Origin: Deltaproteobacteria bacterium
GTDB lineage: Bacteria > Myxococcota_A > UBA796 > SXON01
DNA length: 51,437 nucleotides
NCBI GenBank assembly: GCA_947490345.1
Contig: CANLGL010000033.1
Coordinates: 1 to 51,437 of the forward strand
Reading direction: 5' to 3'
Positions 9,976-17,796 of this stretch are shown here, piece by piece. The position numbers were made by a program, and so were the translations under genes. How positions within the stretch are numbered: position 1 is the stretch's first letter; every line of letters starts with the position of its first letter. The notes under the pieces were generated by a model, which saw only the letters and a list, made by a program, of their open reading frames with translations, did not search any database and was not told the DNA's origin.

Positions 9976-10066
9976 CGGCGCGCTGGGCGGGTGCCGGTAT
10001 CCCGCACTACTCCGCTAGTGCGGCGACAATGCGCGAGTTCTGCGGGGGGCGCGGCGTGCTGGTCGG
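9976..10066 (+). repeat. Diverged further copy of the 77-bp palindromic repeat
   Basis: The order CGCTGGGCGGGTGCCGG, TATCCCGC, TACTCCGCTAGTGCGGCGACA and GCGAGTTCTGCGGGG is preserved with a few substitutions relative to the tandem copies. It ends about 30 bp upstream of the start of the aspartyl-protease relic. The arm sequence CCCGCACTACTC has changed from CCCGCAGTACTC. Confidence 0.85.
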
Positions 10067-10097
10067 CGACTGGCGCCACGGCGGTATACCTAAACCG

Positions 10098-10712
10098 ATG
10101 CCAACCAGCACGTTCACGGTGCGCACCCTTCGCCGTGCGGCAGTAGTCGTGCTCGTCGGCGGTTGCGCACCGCCCGCGCCGGTCGCCGAAGCAGTCGTCG
10201 ACCACCCGCCACCGGAGCAGCAGGCCGCGGGACACTGCACCCCGATCTCAAGCTCACCGGCGAGGGCGGCCTCTACCCAATCCTGCCCATGCACGTGGCG
10301 GGTCGACCCGCGGACATGTTCCTGGACACGGCCTGGCCCAACCTAGCGCTCGGCGTCGACTCGATGCCCACTCTTGCGGTTTCCGATCGAACACCTACCG
10401 TCAGGGGCAACTGGGGGCGCCAGTTGACGATGGCAAGATGGCAGGGATGGTCGGCATCGGCCCCATCGCCGCGCTTGCCAGCCGTCTCAGCTACCGACCG
10501 CCCGGCCGGATCTGCCTCTCAGGGCCACGCTGCACCCGAGCGGGCAAGCCCTGGACTCGCGTGCAGGTCGGCGAGGCGACGCTTGACACGCTGATCGATA
10601 CGGGGGCGCCCCACACGGCGGTGCTCCGCCCCAACACGCCGGGAACGGGATGAAGACCGTCAACGCGTTGTATGCGGTTCAGCGTGTGGGCGCCCTCCTG
10701 CGCCGGGAGTGA
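10098..10712 (+). pseudogene. Frameshifted aspartyl-protease-like lipoprotein relic
   Basis: The ATG at 10098 opens a lipoprotein signal (AAVVVLVGGC). Reading then has to change frame near 10230 to continue as LHPDLKLTGEGGLYPILPMH and MFLDTAWPNLALG, and again near 10400-10425 to continue as DDGKMAGMVGIGPIAALASR and TLIDTGAPHTAVLR. The two D-T motifs (LDTA, IDTGA) with hydrophobic partners are characteristic of retropepsin/pepsin-like aspartyl proteases. The last readable piece, from 10650, ends at a TGA at 10712. At least two frameshifts make it non-functional unless they are sequence errors; no promoter or RBS is obvious. Confidence 0.7.
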
Positions 10713-10776
10713 GCGCATCGCCGGGACTCCTCGGCCTCTCGGTCGAAGTCTGCCACGTCGTCAGGCGCGTCGCAAC

Positions 10777-10811
10777 CGCGGCAGCGATAGAGTGAAGGGC
10801 GCCGCCCGCAG
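10777..10811 (+). repeat. 35-bp dispersed repeat, copy 2
   Basis: It matches 261-295 at 31 of 35 positions in the same orientation. It lies in the gap between the aspartyl-protease relic and the small minus-strand membrane gene. Confidence 0.55.
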
Positions 10812-10870
10812 ACTGCGAGCCCCGGCCAGCGCCGCGCCCGCCAGGGCGGCCGCCATCAACGCCAGCGCGC

Positions 10871-11116
10871 TCAGAACTGCCGCGCCGCCTCGTCCATCGT
10901 CATCGGCTTTCCCGAACGCGCAACCCAATGGGACTTCGCCCCGACAACCGCAGGCGCTCGGTCCAGAAGCGGGCGCCGCAAAAGTCGGAAGCCCACGGCG
11001 ACAGGGCCGACGCCGACCACGTAGGCGACCGTCATCAACAGCGCGTTCTGGAACCACAGGATGCCGGCGGCCACCCCCTGCCACCACAACCACATGCGCT
11101 TGAAGCGTTCGAGCAT
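10871..11116 (-). CDS. Small membrane protein of unknown function
   Basis: This is an 81-residue protein. Residues 1-10 are basic (MLERFKRMWL), then comes a hydrophobic region with aromatic residues (about 11-45, including WFQNALLMTVAYVVGVGPVAVG), a basic RLLRRPLLDR segment, and a soluble tail ending SGKPMTMDEAARQF. Codon use and the sensible membrane topology favour a real gene over the overlapping Ala/Arg-rich frames. The family is not named; the layout is like the small cytoplasmic-tailed membrane proteins found near DUF5989 genes, but that is only an impression. It is transcribed towards the decayed zone and divergently from the barrel protein gene. Confidence 0.72.
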   Translation of the reverse strand: MLERFKRMWLWWQGVAAGILWFQNALLMTVAYVVGVGPVAVGFRLLRRPLLDRAPAVVGAKSHWVARSGKPMTMDEAARQF

Positions 11117-11201
11117 GGCCCCGCGTATCGCGGCTGACGGCCGCTCGCGCTGTCAGTCACCCAGCAAAAGCCCATGCGGCATATGCGACCATCCGAGGGA
11201 C

Positions 11202-11240
11202 GCCCCAGTAGGGGGGAACCGCGAAGGGGTTCCCCCCGCT
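11202..11240. repeat. Dispersed hairpin repeat, copy near 11.2 kb
   Basis: A perfect 10-bp stem GGGGGGAACC (11211-11220) / GGTTCCCCCC (11228-11237) encloses the 7-nt loop GCGAAGG. The same 27 bases occur inverted at 39845-39871, and flanking similarity extends left over 'CGCCCC-GTA' with one substitution. It lies between the divergent small membrane gene and the barrel protein gene, about 100 bp before the latter's start. It is a candidate regulatory RNA structure or mobile palindrome. Confidence 0.85.
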
Positions 11241-11333
11241 TGTTTAGGTGTCAGCGATGGTCGCGGGTGGGTCCGCACGATTGCCCGGAGGGTCCGGGGA
11301 TGCTACCGAGGCGCGCTTCGGCACGGAGCCGCT

Positions 11334-12653
11334 TTGTTCGCCCTGCTCTTGACCGCTTCCCCCGCCTTCTCCACCGAACTGGTCTGGCAGGGGTATTACC
11401 GCGGCCGTGCGCTGCTTTACGATTCGCTGTCCCTCAGTGAGGACAACGCCAACGAAGAGGGCACCTCCAACAGCATGGACCATCGGCTTCTGCTGCGTCC
11501 TTCGTGGATGATCAGCGACCACGCCGCGATTCACGCCGAGGTGGACGTGATGAAGCTGACGTTGTGGGGCGACACGCCCGACCAGTACGTCGACCCCGTC
11601 ACCGGCGAAACGCTCTCGGTCGCTCAAGCCGATGGTGTCAGCAGCGTGACCCCGGGAACCGGCATTCGCGGCTGGGGCGAGGCCTACACCGATTGGGGGC
11701 GCATCGCGATCGGGCGGATGCCCATGCAGTGGGGCTCGGGCATCTTGTGGAACAACGGCAACGGCATCGACGCGGAGTACGGCGACACCGCCGATCGCGT
11801 GCAGGTCAGCGGTCGCATCGGTCCGGTCTTCGTGATGGGCGCGTTCGACGTGCAGTCCGAGGGGCTGGTCGGCGCCGCGGACGACATGCAGGCGATCTCG
11901 TTTGCGGCCGGGTACCGCTCGGAAACCCTGGGTGTGGGCCTGTTGAGCAACTACCGTTACCGGCCCGAGAAGCCGGACCCCTGGCAGGCTTACACCGGTT
12001 CTCTCTGGGGATTCGCCGAGCTCGGGCAGGTCAGGGCCGAGTTGGAAGCCGTGGGCGTCTTTGGCGGTGGCAATCTGGACGGAGGCCAGGACGACGTGAC
12101 CGTCACGGCGCTGGGTATCATGGTCAAGGGCGACTACCAGGCCGACAAGCTCAGCTTCGGCGGAGAGTTCGGCGTGGCGTCTGGTGACGACGACCCCTCC
12201 GACAAGGCGATCACCACCTTCTCCTTCGATCGCGACCACAACGTCGGACTGCTCTTGTTCGAAGAAGCGATGCCGACGCTCGAGTCCGCCAGCGTCAGCG
12301 ACGAAAACGGCGGCCGCACCACCGACGCCGCCCGCTCGGGCGACGCGATCTCCAACGCCATCTACTTCCGACCGGCGGTGCGCTACAAGCTGCTCCCCAC
12401 CGTGGAGATAGAGGGGGCGTGGATCATCGCCGCTCGCGCCGACAGCACCGGCGAGACCGAGGCGGACCAGGGCTACGGCAACGAGTTCGACGTCAGCGCC
12501 AAGTGGGACCCGCACCCGCATGTGTGGTTCCAGCTCACGCTGGCCGCCTTCTTGCCGGGGCCGCTCTACACCGAGTACACCGACCCCGATCTCGGTGGCG
12601 GCTTCGACACCACCGCCTTCGGTGGGCGCATCGTCGGAGCCGTGGAGTTCTGA
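11334..12653 (+). CDS. Outer-membrane beta-barrel protein
   Basis: The mature protein starts after a hydrophobic segment ending ASPAFS-TE. It then shows alternating beta-strand character with many Gly/Tyr/Trp girdle residues (LVWQGYYRGRALLYDSL, GWGEAYTDWGRIAIGRMPMQ, DVSAKWDPHPHVWFQLTLAAF) and a C-terminal strand ending in phenylalanine (GRIVGAVEF), the signature recognised by the BAM machinery. The length, about 420 mature residues, suits a 14-18-strand porin-like barrel. The start is uncertain: the only standard in-frame start close to the signal is TTG at 11334, which leaves a short n-region. The frame is open further upstream, and an ATT near 11279 would give a better signal peptide. The stop overlaps dapA (TGATG). 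Confidence 0.82.
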   Translation: MFALLLTASPAFSTELVWQGYYRGRALLYDSLSLSEDNANEEGTSNSMDHRLLLRPSWMISDHAAIHAEVDVMKLTLWGDTPDQYVDPVTGETLSVAQADGVSSVTPGTGIRGWGEAYTDWGRIAIGRMPMQWGSGILWNNGNGIDAEYGDTADRVQVSGRIGPVFVMGAFDVQSEGLVGAADDMQAISFAAGYRSETLGVGLLSNYRYRPEKPDPWQAYTGSLWGFAELGQVRAELEAVGVFGGGNLDGGQDDVTVTALGIMVKGDYQADKLSFGGEFGVASGDDDPSDKAITTFSFDRDHNVGLLLFEEAMPTLESASVSDENGGRTTDAARSGDAISNAIYFRPAVRYKLLPTVEIEGAWIIAARADSTGETEADQGYGNEFDVSAKWDPHPHVWFQLTLAAFLPGPLYTEYTDPDLGGGFDTTAFGGRIVGAVEF

Positions 12654-13501
12654 TGGTGTGGGAGGGCGTCCACACGGCGCTGGTCACGCCCTTTGCCGAG
12701 GGCGAGTTGGATCTGGTGGCGTGGGAAGGTACCCTCGCGCGGCAACTGCGGGCGGGCGTCCAGGGGCTGGTCGTCGCGGGCACCACCGGCGAGTCGCCGA
12801 CGCTCGACGCCGAGGAGCGCGACACGCTGCTGACAGAGGCCCTCGCCCTGGCCGGTGACCGGGCGGTCGTGACCATGGGCGTCGGCACCAACAACACACG
12901 CACCACCGTCCGAAACGTGGTCCGCGCGCAGCAGTTGGGGGCCCACGCCGGCTTGTTGGTGCTCCCGTACTACAACAAGCCCACGTTGTCGGGCCTTCGG
13001 GAGCATGTGCGCCAGGCCTGCGCCCCCGGGCTGCCCATCGTCGTGTACCACGTGCCGGGCCGCACCGCGCAGCGTCTCAACCCGACCGAATTGGCCATCC
13101 TCTGCGAGATCGATGGCGTCGTGGCCGTCAAGGAGGCCACGGGCGACGTCGGCTACGGCGTGGACTTCATGGGGCGCTCGTGCTGCCCGGTCTTGAGCGG
13201 GGACGACGCCACATGGATGCCGCTGCTCTCGGCGGGCGGCGTCGGGGTGATCTCGGTGTTGTCCAACGTCGCGCCCCGACGCACGGTGGCTGTGTGGGAG
13301 GCCTGGAAACGCGGGGACGCCGCGATGGCACGGCGCGAACACCTCGCGCTGCAGCCACTGGTCCGCTACCTCTTTGCGGAGACCAACCCCATCCCGGCGA
13401 AGATGCTCATGGCGGAGATGGGCCTGTGCACCGCCGAGCTGCGGTTGCCCCTGATCGGCGGCGCCTTGCCTGACGACAACCTCATGGTCGACCTCGCCTG
13501 A
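12653..13501 (+). CDS. dapA: 4-hydroxy-tetrahydrodipicolinate synthase
   Basis: This is a 282-residue TIM-barrel protein. It condenses pyruvate with aspartate semialdehyde in the diaminopimelate/lysine pathway. Active-site residues are at canonical positions: GTTGES (43-48), Y107 in LPYYNKPT, Y132 in VVYHVPGR, and the Schiff-base lysine K160 in AVKEATGD. The ATG shares one base with the TGA of the barrel protein gene, which fixes the start. dapB follows with a one-base overlap, so the two consecutive pathway steps are coupled. It is slightly shorter than E. coli DapA (292). Confidence 0.97.
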   Translation: MVWEGVHTALVTPFAEGELDLVAWEGTLARQLRAGVQGLVVAGTTGESPTLDAEERDTLLTEALALAGDRAVVTMGVGTNNTRTTVRNVVRAQQLGAHAGLLVLPYYNKPTLSGLREHVRQACAPGLPIVVYHVPGRTAQRLNPTELAILCEIDGVVAVKEATGDVGYGVDFMGRSCCPVLSGDDATWMPLLSAGGVGVISVLSNVAPRRTVAVWEAWKRGDAAMARREHLALQPLVRYLFAETNPIPAKMLMAEMGLCTAELRLPLIGGALPDDNLMVDLA

Positions 13502-14187
13502 TGGCCGCGCCGCTCCGGATCGGCGTTTCTGGAGCCACCGGCCGGATGGGCACGCTGGTGCTGGCGGAGCTGCGCGCGGCCGCCGACCTCGAAGTGGCGT
13601 GGACCGCCGGGCGCGATCTGCCCCGCGAGCTCGATGCGGACGTGGTGATCGACTTCTCGACCCCTGAGGCCTTCGCGCGACTGCTCGCGGTGGCGCGGTG
13701 GCCGATCGTCTCCGGCACCACCGGTTTTGACCCCCCGACCGCGCCACCGGTGGCGTTGCTGCACGCCGCCAACTTCAGCATTGGCGTGGCCGTGCTCGCG
13801 AGGCTGGTGCGTGAGGCGCGGCAGGCACTTCCCGAATGGGACCTCGAGCTGGTGGAGCTGCATCACAACCAGAAGCGCGACGCGCCAAGTGGGACCGCAC
13901 TCAGGCTTCTGGAAGGGCTCGGACCGCAGGCGCACGGCCACGCCGGCCGGCGCGTACCGGGAACGGTGGGCGTCCACGCCGTTCGCGGCGGCGACATCGT
14001 CGGGGAACACCGCGTGTACCTGTGCGGCCCTGGCGAGCGCCTGGAGCTGGCGCATGTGGCCACCGATCGGGCGCTGTTCGCCGCCGGAGCCGTCCGCGCT
14101 GCCCGCTGGCTGGTCGGTCGCCCCGCGGGGCGGTACGGGCTCGACCATGTGCTTGGCAGCGACCCGGGGCCCCGTGCGATAGCATAG
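13501..14187 (+). CDS. dapB: 4-hydroxy-tetrahydrodipicolinate reductase
   Basis: This is a 228-residue protein. The NAD(P)-binding motif SGATGRMG lies near residue 10, followed by VIDFSTPEA and SGTTGF. The catalytic and substrate-binding segment is ELHHNQKRDAPSGTAL (paired His and Lys), and GDIVGEHRVYL with the closing helices is present. It is shorter than E. coli DapB (273), mainly through a compact N-domain, but all key motifs are there. It performs the NAD(P)H-dependent step after DapA, feeding lysine and peptidoglycan diaminopimelate synthesis. The start overlaps the dapA stop by one base. Confidence 0.96.
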   Translation: MAAPLRIGVSGATGRMGTLVLAELRAAADLEVAWTAGRDLPRELDADVVIDFSTPEAFARLLAVARWPIVSGTTGFDPPTAPPVALLHAANFSIGVAVLARLVREARQALPEWDLELVELHHNQKRDAPSGTALRLLEGLGPQAHGHAGRRVPGTVGVHAVRGGDIVGEHRVYLCGPGERLELAHVATDRALFAAGAVRAARWLVGRPAGRYGLDHVLGSDPGPRAIA

Positions 14188-14206
14188 CGGCGCCCCGGAG
14201 ACCTCC

Positions 14207-15136
14207 ATGCTTTCCCTCCTCCTCGCCGTGACGGCCTGCACCACCGACACCCCCGTCGATTCGGCGGATACCGGCGACACCGCGGACACCGCCGAGGACA
14301 CCACGCCCGTCTGGACGCAGCTCAGGATCGAGAGCTCGTCCACGATCAACGGCATCTACGCCTCGGGCGGCGGCGTCTTCGCCGTCGGCACCGGCGGTTT
14401 CGCGTGGAGCGGCAGCGGCGGGGAGTGGACGTTCATGGACATCGACGTCGACGGCGCCGACATCACCGACCTCTGGGGACAGGGCAAAGACGACGACGCG
14501 GTGCTGGCAGCCTCGACCGAAGGCGGCACCGTCGCGCAGTTCAGCGCCGCGGGCGGCTGGACCACGGGCACCATGGGCGACACCAGCGCGCTCAAAGGCG
14601 TCGGCGGCTCCGATGTCAGCTCCCTCTTCGCCGTCGGCTGGGGGCGCGCCTGGAGCTACGACGGCAGCGCGTGGGTCTACGAGACCATCCCGGAGACGGG
14701 CAACAAGCTCAACGACGTGTACGGCGCCGGTGAAAAGGCGTTTGCCGTCGGCGACGAAGGCGCGAGCCTCGTTCGCCAGGGCGGGGCGTGGTCCAGGGTG
14801 GACACCGGCGTCGAGGTGGCGCTCAACGCGGTCGATGGCTCCGGCCCGAGCGACGTCTGGGCCGTGGGCGAGGCCGGCACCGTGCTTCACAACACCGGCG
14901 ACGGCTGGGAGCTTGAAGAGGTCCCCACCACCGAAACGCTGTGGGCGGTCTTCGTTCCCGAAGAAGGGGTCGTCTACGCGGTCGGCAGCAACGGGGTCGC
15001 CATCCGCAAGACGGACGGCGAGTGGACACGGCTGTACTCGGGAGTCGACAACATCCTGTACGCCATCCACGGCGCAACTGCGACCAACGTCTGGGCGTCG
15101 GGCAACCGCGGCATGGTCCTTCAGTACAAGGACTAG
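14207..15136 (+). CDS. Lipoprotein with beta-propeller-like repeats
   Basis: This is a 309-residue protein. The signal is very short with lipobox LLAVTAC (Cys11). An Asp/Thr linker (SADTGDTADTAED) typical of this genome's lipoproteins follows. The body has about six repeats of the form 'GSGPSDVWAVGEAGTVLHNTGDGW' (each under 50 residues), with alternating VWAVG and aromatic positions, resembling Ycf48/BNR-type propellers. The binding partner is unknown. A GGAG ribosome-binding motif lies just upstream of ATG 14207. The gene ends at a TAG that interleaves with the stop of the convergent RNA methyltransferase (CTAG). Confidence 0.85.
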   Translation: MLSLLLAVTACTTDTPVDSADTGDTADTAEDTTPVWTQLRIESSSTINGIYASGGGVFAVGTGGFAWSGSGGEWTFMDIDVDGADITDLWGQGKDDDAVLAASTEGGTVAQFSAAGGWTTGTMGDTSALKGVGGSDVSSLFAVGWGRAWSYDGSAWVYETIPETGNKLNDVYGAGEKAFAVGDEGASLVRQGGAWSRVDTGVEVALNAVDGSGPSDVWAVGEAGTVLHNTGDGWELEEVPTTETLWAVFVPEEGVVYAVGSNGVAIRKTDGEWTRLYSGVDNILYAIHGATATNVWASGNRGMVLQYKD

Positions 15137-15921
15137 CGACTACCCATCTTCCACCTGATCTTGCGGAGCTGACCGCGCAGGATCGCGACCTCGCCTTCGT
15201 CCAACTGCGCGCGCTGGAGAATGCGCCGCAGCGTGGAGCGCACCAACAGCGGCTCGTGCCCCACCAGGTAGGTGGACTGGTCGAGCGTGCCCATCCATTC
15301 CTCGATGAGCGGCTCCATCACGCCGAGTTCTGTCGTTCGGCGGAAGCCGGAGGCGGCCGGAGCGGCGCCGCGTTTGGGACCCCCGCGGCGGCCGGCCCCT
15401 TCGATTCGAGGCACGTAGCCCCGGCGGCGCGCCTCGGCATGCAGGGCCTGGCCCACAAGGAGCACCGCCTGGCCGAGGTTCAGGCTGGCGTGCGCGTCGG
15501 TCGCGACGTGGACCAGCGCATGGGCGTGGGCGAGCTCTTCGTTGGCGAGGCCGTGATCCTCGGGCCCGAAGAGGATGGCGACCGGGCCCTCGCCGTCGAA
15601 ACACCGCACCGCACACGCCTCGGGGTCGAGCGCGGGCCACGGGCTGTGGCGACCGCGCGCTGTCGTCGCGACCACAAAACGACAGTCCGCCACCGCGGCC
15701 CCGACGTCACCTACGTAGCGGGCGTGATCGATGAGCTCCTCTGCCCCCGGAGCCATCCACCGGGCTCGGTCGACATCAAGGGCGGGCGGAGCGACGACGA
15801 CCAGCCGCCGCAGCCCCATGTTCTTCATCGAGCGCGCGGTCGCCCCGACGTTGCCAGACTGGAGCGGCCGAACGAGCACGATGACCACGCCCTCGCGCAG
15901 CACCCGCGTCGTCGTTTCCAC
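15133..15921 (-). CDS. trmJ: TrmJ-like tRNA/rRNA 2'-O-methyltransferase (SPOUT)
   Basis: This is a 262-residue protein from GTG 15921. The SPOUT knot motifs are clear: motif 1 LVRPLQSGNVGATARSMKNM, motif 2 AILFGPEDHGLANEEL, motif 3 ASLNLGQAVLLV. The long C-terminal helical extension suits TrmJ (tRNA Cm32/Um32 methyltransferase) better than TrmH or RlmB; substrate assignment is by family resemblance. The trefoil knot binds SAM and the enzyme acts as a dimer. It is the last gene of the chaperone-containing run, 31 bp after the Hsp70 gene. Its stop is built from the same CTAG tetranucleotide as the stop of the convergent lipoprotein gene. Confidence 0.85.
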   Translation of the reverse strand: METTTRVLREGVVIVLVRPLQSGNVGATARSMKNMGLRRLVVVAPPALDVDRARWMAPGAEELIDHARYVGDVGAAVADCRFVVATTARGRHSPWPALDPEACAVRCFDGEGPVAILFGPEDHGLANEELAHAHALVHVATDAHASLNLGQAVLLVGQALHAEARRRGYVPRIEGAGRRGGPKRGAAPAASGFRRTTELGVMEPLIEEWMGTLDQSTYLVGHEPLLVRSTLRRILQRAQLDEGEVAILRGQLRKIRWKMGSR

Positions 15922-15952
15922 CGCACCGTCGCCGACACCCGCAGGCGTCGGC

Positions 15953-17740
15953 TCAGCCACCGGCGAAGAGCCCGCGGAACCAGGTGGTGACCTTGCCCCA
16001 CAACGAGTCGTCCGATGACGCCGCCGATGCGAGCTTCGGCAGCGAGGCCGGCCGCGCCGGGGCGGGCGCTGCATCTGGCGTTCCCATAGTCGGCTCGGTC
16101 AAGTCCGGCCGCACGGGGGCGTCGCCACCGATTGCAGCCGCCATCGACGACTGCGGCATGGTGAACGCGACGGGCGGCGGCAGCGGGGCGACCGGCTTCT
16201 CGGGCTCGGGCGCCGGCTTGTCGTCTTTTGCCTTCCCGAGCTTGAGCGTGCTCTCCACCGTCTGGCCGGTCTGCTTGTCGCGCGCCGTCAGGTTCAGGAT
16301 GCCTTCGCTGTCGATATGGAAGGTGACCTCGATCTGCACCTTGCCCTTGGGGGCCGGGCGGATGTTGTTGAAGACGAAGGTGCCCAGGATCTCGTTCTCG
16401 GAGCAAAGCGCCGATTCACCCTGGTAGATGCGGAGCATGATGCTGCGCTGATTGTCCTTGGATGTCGTCAGGGTCCGGGACTTGTAGTCGGGCAGCGGCT
16501 GGTTCTTCTGGAACAGCACGTGCATGGACCCATCGGTCTTGTTGATGCCGATGGGCATCGGCAAGACGTCGAGCAGGGTGACATCGTCATTGTTGGCGAC
16601 CCCCGCCAGGGAGTGCGCCATGATGCTGGCGCCGATGCCAACGGCTTCGTCGGGATGGACGCCTTTGCTGGGCGGCTTGCCCATGAACTCGGTGATGCGG
16701 CGCTGCACCATGGGCATGCGGCTTTGGCCGCCGACCAGCAGCACCTCGTCGATCTGTCCGCGCGCGGCGCCGGCTTCCCGATAGATGCGCTCCACGGTCT
16801 GGATGGTCCGCTCGACCAGATCGCCGACCAGCTCCTCGAGCTTTTCGCGGCTGAGCTCCATATCGATGTCGAGACCCGTGCCATCTTCCCGCTTGCTGAT
16901 GAACGGGATGTGCAAACGGGTGCGCATGACGCTGGAGAGCTCGATCTTGGCGGTCTCCGCGGCGTCGCGGATGCGCTGGACCGCCACACGATCGTAGGAC
17001 AGGTCGATGCTGTGCTGCTTCTGGAACGACTCCAGGACCCACTGCATGACCCGATCGTCGAAGTCCACACCGCCCAAAAACGTGTCACCACCGGTGGCGA
17101 TGACCTCGAAGATGCGTTCCTTGATGTCGATGACGGAGATGTCAAACGTGCCGCCACCCAGGTCGTACACCGCAATGCGCTGATTGAGGTTCTTGCCCAG
17201 CCCGTAGGCCAGCGCCGCCGCGGTGGGCTCGTTGAGCACCCGGAGCACCTTGAGCCCAGCCAGCTTGCCCGCCGCACGAACCGCCTGACGCTGCCGGTCG
17301 TTGAAGTAGGCCGGCACGGTGATGACGGCCTGATCGACATCAGCGCCCAGCGCCTCTTCGGCGACCTCACGAATCTTACGTAGGATCGCCGAGCTGATCT
17401 GCTCCAGAGTGAAAATCTGGTCGCGGACCTTGATCAGGACCTCGGACGACTCACCTTCCACCAGCTCGTAGGTGAAGACCTGCTTGACCTTCTCGATGGT
17501 CTTGGAGTGGTAGTTACGCCCGATGAGCCGCTTCGCCGCGGCCACCGTGTTGGTCGGGTTGAGTTGCGCCTGCTTCTTCGCGTCGTGACCAACCAGCCGG
17601 TCGCCTTTTTCGTCGATGGCGAAAACCGAAGGAATGGTGGACTGACCGCCCTTGTAGGTGATGACCCTCGGCTTGCCACCCTCGACAATGGCTGCACACG
17701 AGTTGGTCGTGCCCAAGTCAATCCCGATCTCCTTGCCCAT
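15953..17740 (-). CDS. Hsp70 (DnaK-like) with Pro-rich tail replacing the lid
   Basis: This is a 595-residue protein. The N-terminal ATPase domain is complete ([10 protein letters not shown] at 6-15, [38 protein letters not shown]). The interdomain linker is LLDVLPMPIGI and the beta-sandwich substrate domain ends near residue 500 (FHIDSEGILNLTARD). The usual alpha-helical lid is absent. Instead, residues about 505-575 are Pro/Ala-rich and the last 15 residues (SLWGKVTTWFRGLFA) would form a basic aromatic amphipathic helix that could touch membranes. It is therefore a specialised paralogue, distinct from the dnaK at 25.4-27.2 kb. Co-directional neighbours are an alcohol dehydrogenase upstream and trmJ downstream. 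Confidence 0.93.
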   Translation of the reverse strand: MGKEIGIDLGTTNSCAAIVEGGKPRVITYKGGQSTIPSVFAIDEKGDRLVGHDAKKQAQLNPTNTVAAAKRLIGRNYHSKTIEKVKQVFTYELVEGESSEVLIKVRDQIFTLEQISSAILRKIREVAEEALGADVDQAVITVPAYFNDRQRQAVRAAGKLAGLKVLRVLNEPTAAALAYGLGKNLNQRIAVYDLGGGTFDISVIDIKERIFEVIATGGDTFLGGVDFDDRVMQWVLESFQKQHSIDLSYDRVAVQRIRDAAETAKIELSSVMRTRLHIPFISKREDGTGLDIDMELSREKLEELVGDLVERTIQTVERIYREAGAARGQIDEVLLVGGQSRMPMVQRRITEFMGKPPSKGVHPDEAVGIGASIMAHSLAGVANNDDVTLLDVLPMPIGINKTDGSMHVLFQKNQPLPDYKSRTLTTSKDNQRSIMLRIYQGESALCSENEILGTFVFNNIRPAPKGKVQIEVTFHIDSEGILNLTARDKQTGQTVESTLKLGKAKDDKPAPEPEKPVAPLPPPVAFTMPQSSMAAAIGGDAPVRPDLTEPTMGTPDAAPAPARPASLPKLASAASSDDSLWGKVTTWFRGLFAGG

Positions 17741-17796
17741 GCTCTAGTCGTCCAGCGTGACCTTGGTGGCCATGTACCACGATCACCCCGATGTGG

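Larger units (their letters stand above)
9312..10097. other. Non-coding accessory region containing a 77-bp repeat array
   Basis: No supported gene is present. Open frames on both strands are shadow-like and Arg/Pro/Ala-rich. From 9666 on the stretch is dominated by palindromic repeat units (separate entries), with a 121-bp spacer (9855-9975) between the tandem copies and the isolated last copy. It sits between two broken genes, so it is probably a rearranged insertion zone. Confidence 0.65.

Noticed and set aside
9666..10066. Possible CRISPR array
   Set aside because: The copies follow each other without unique spacers and the whole 77-bp unit is repeated.
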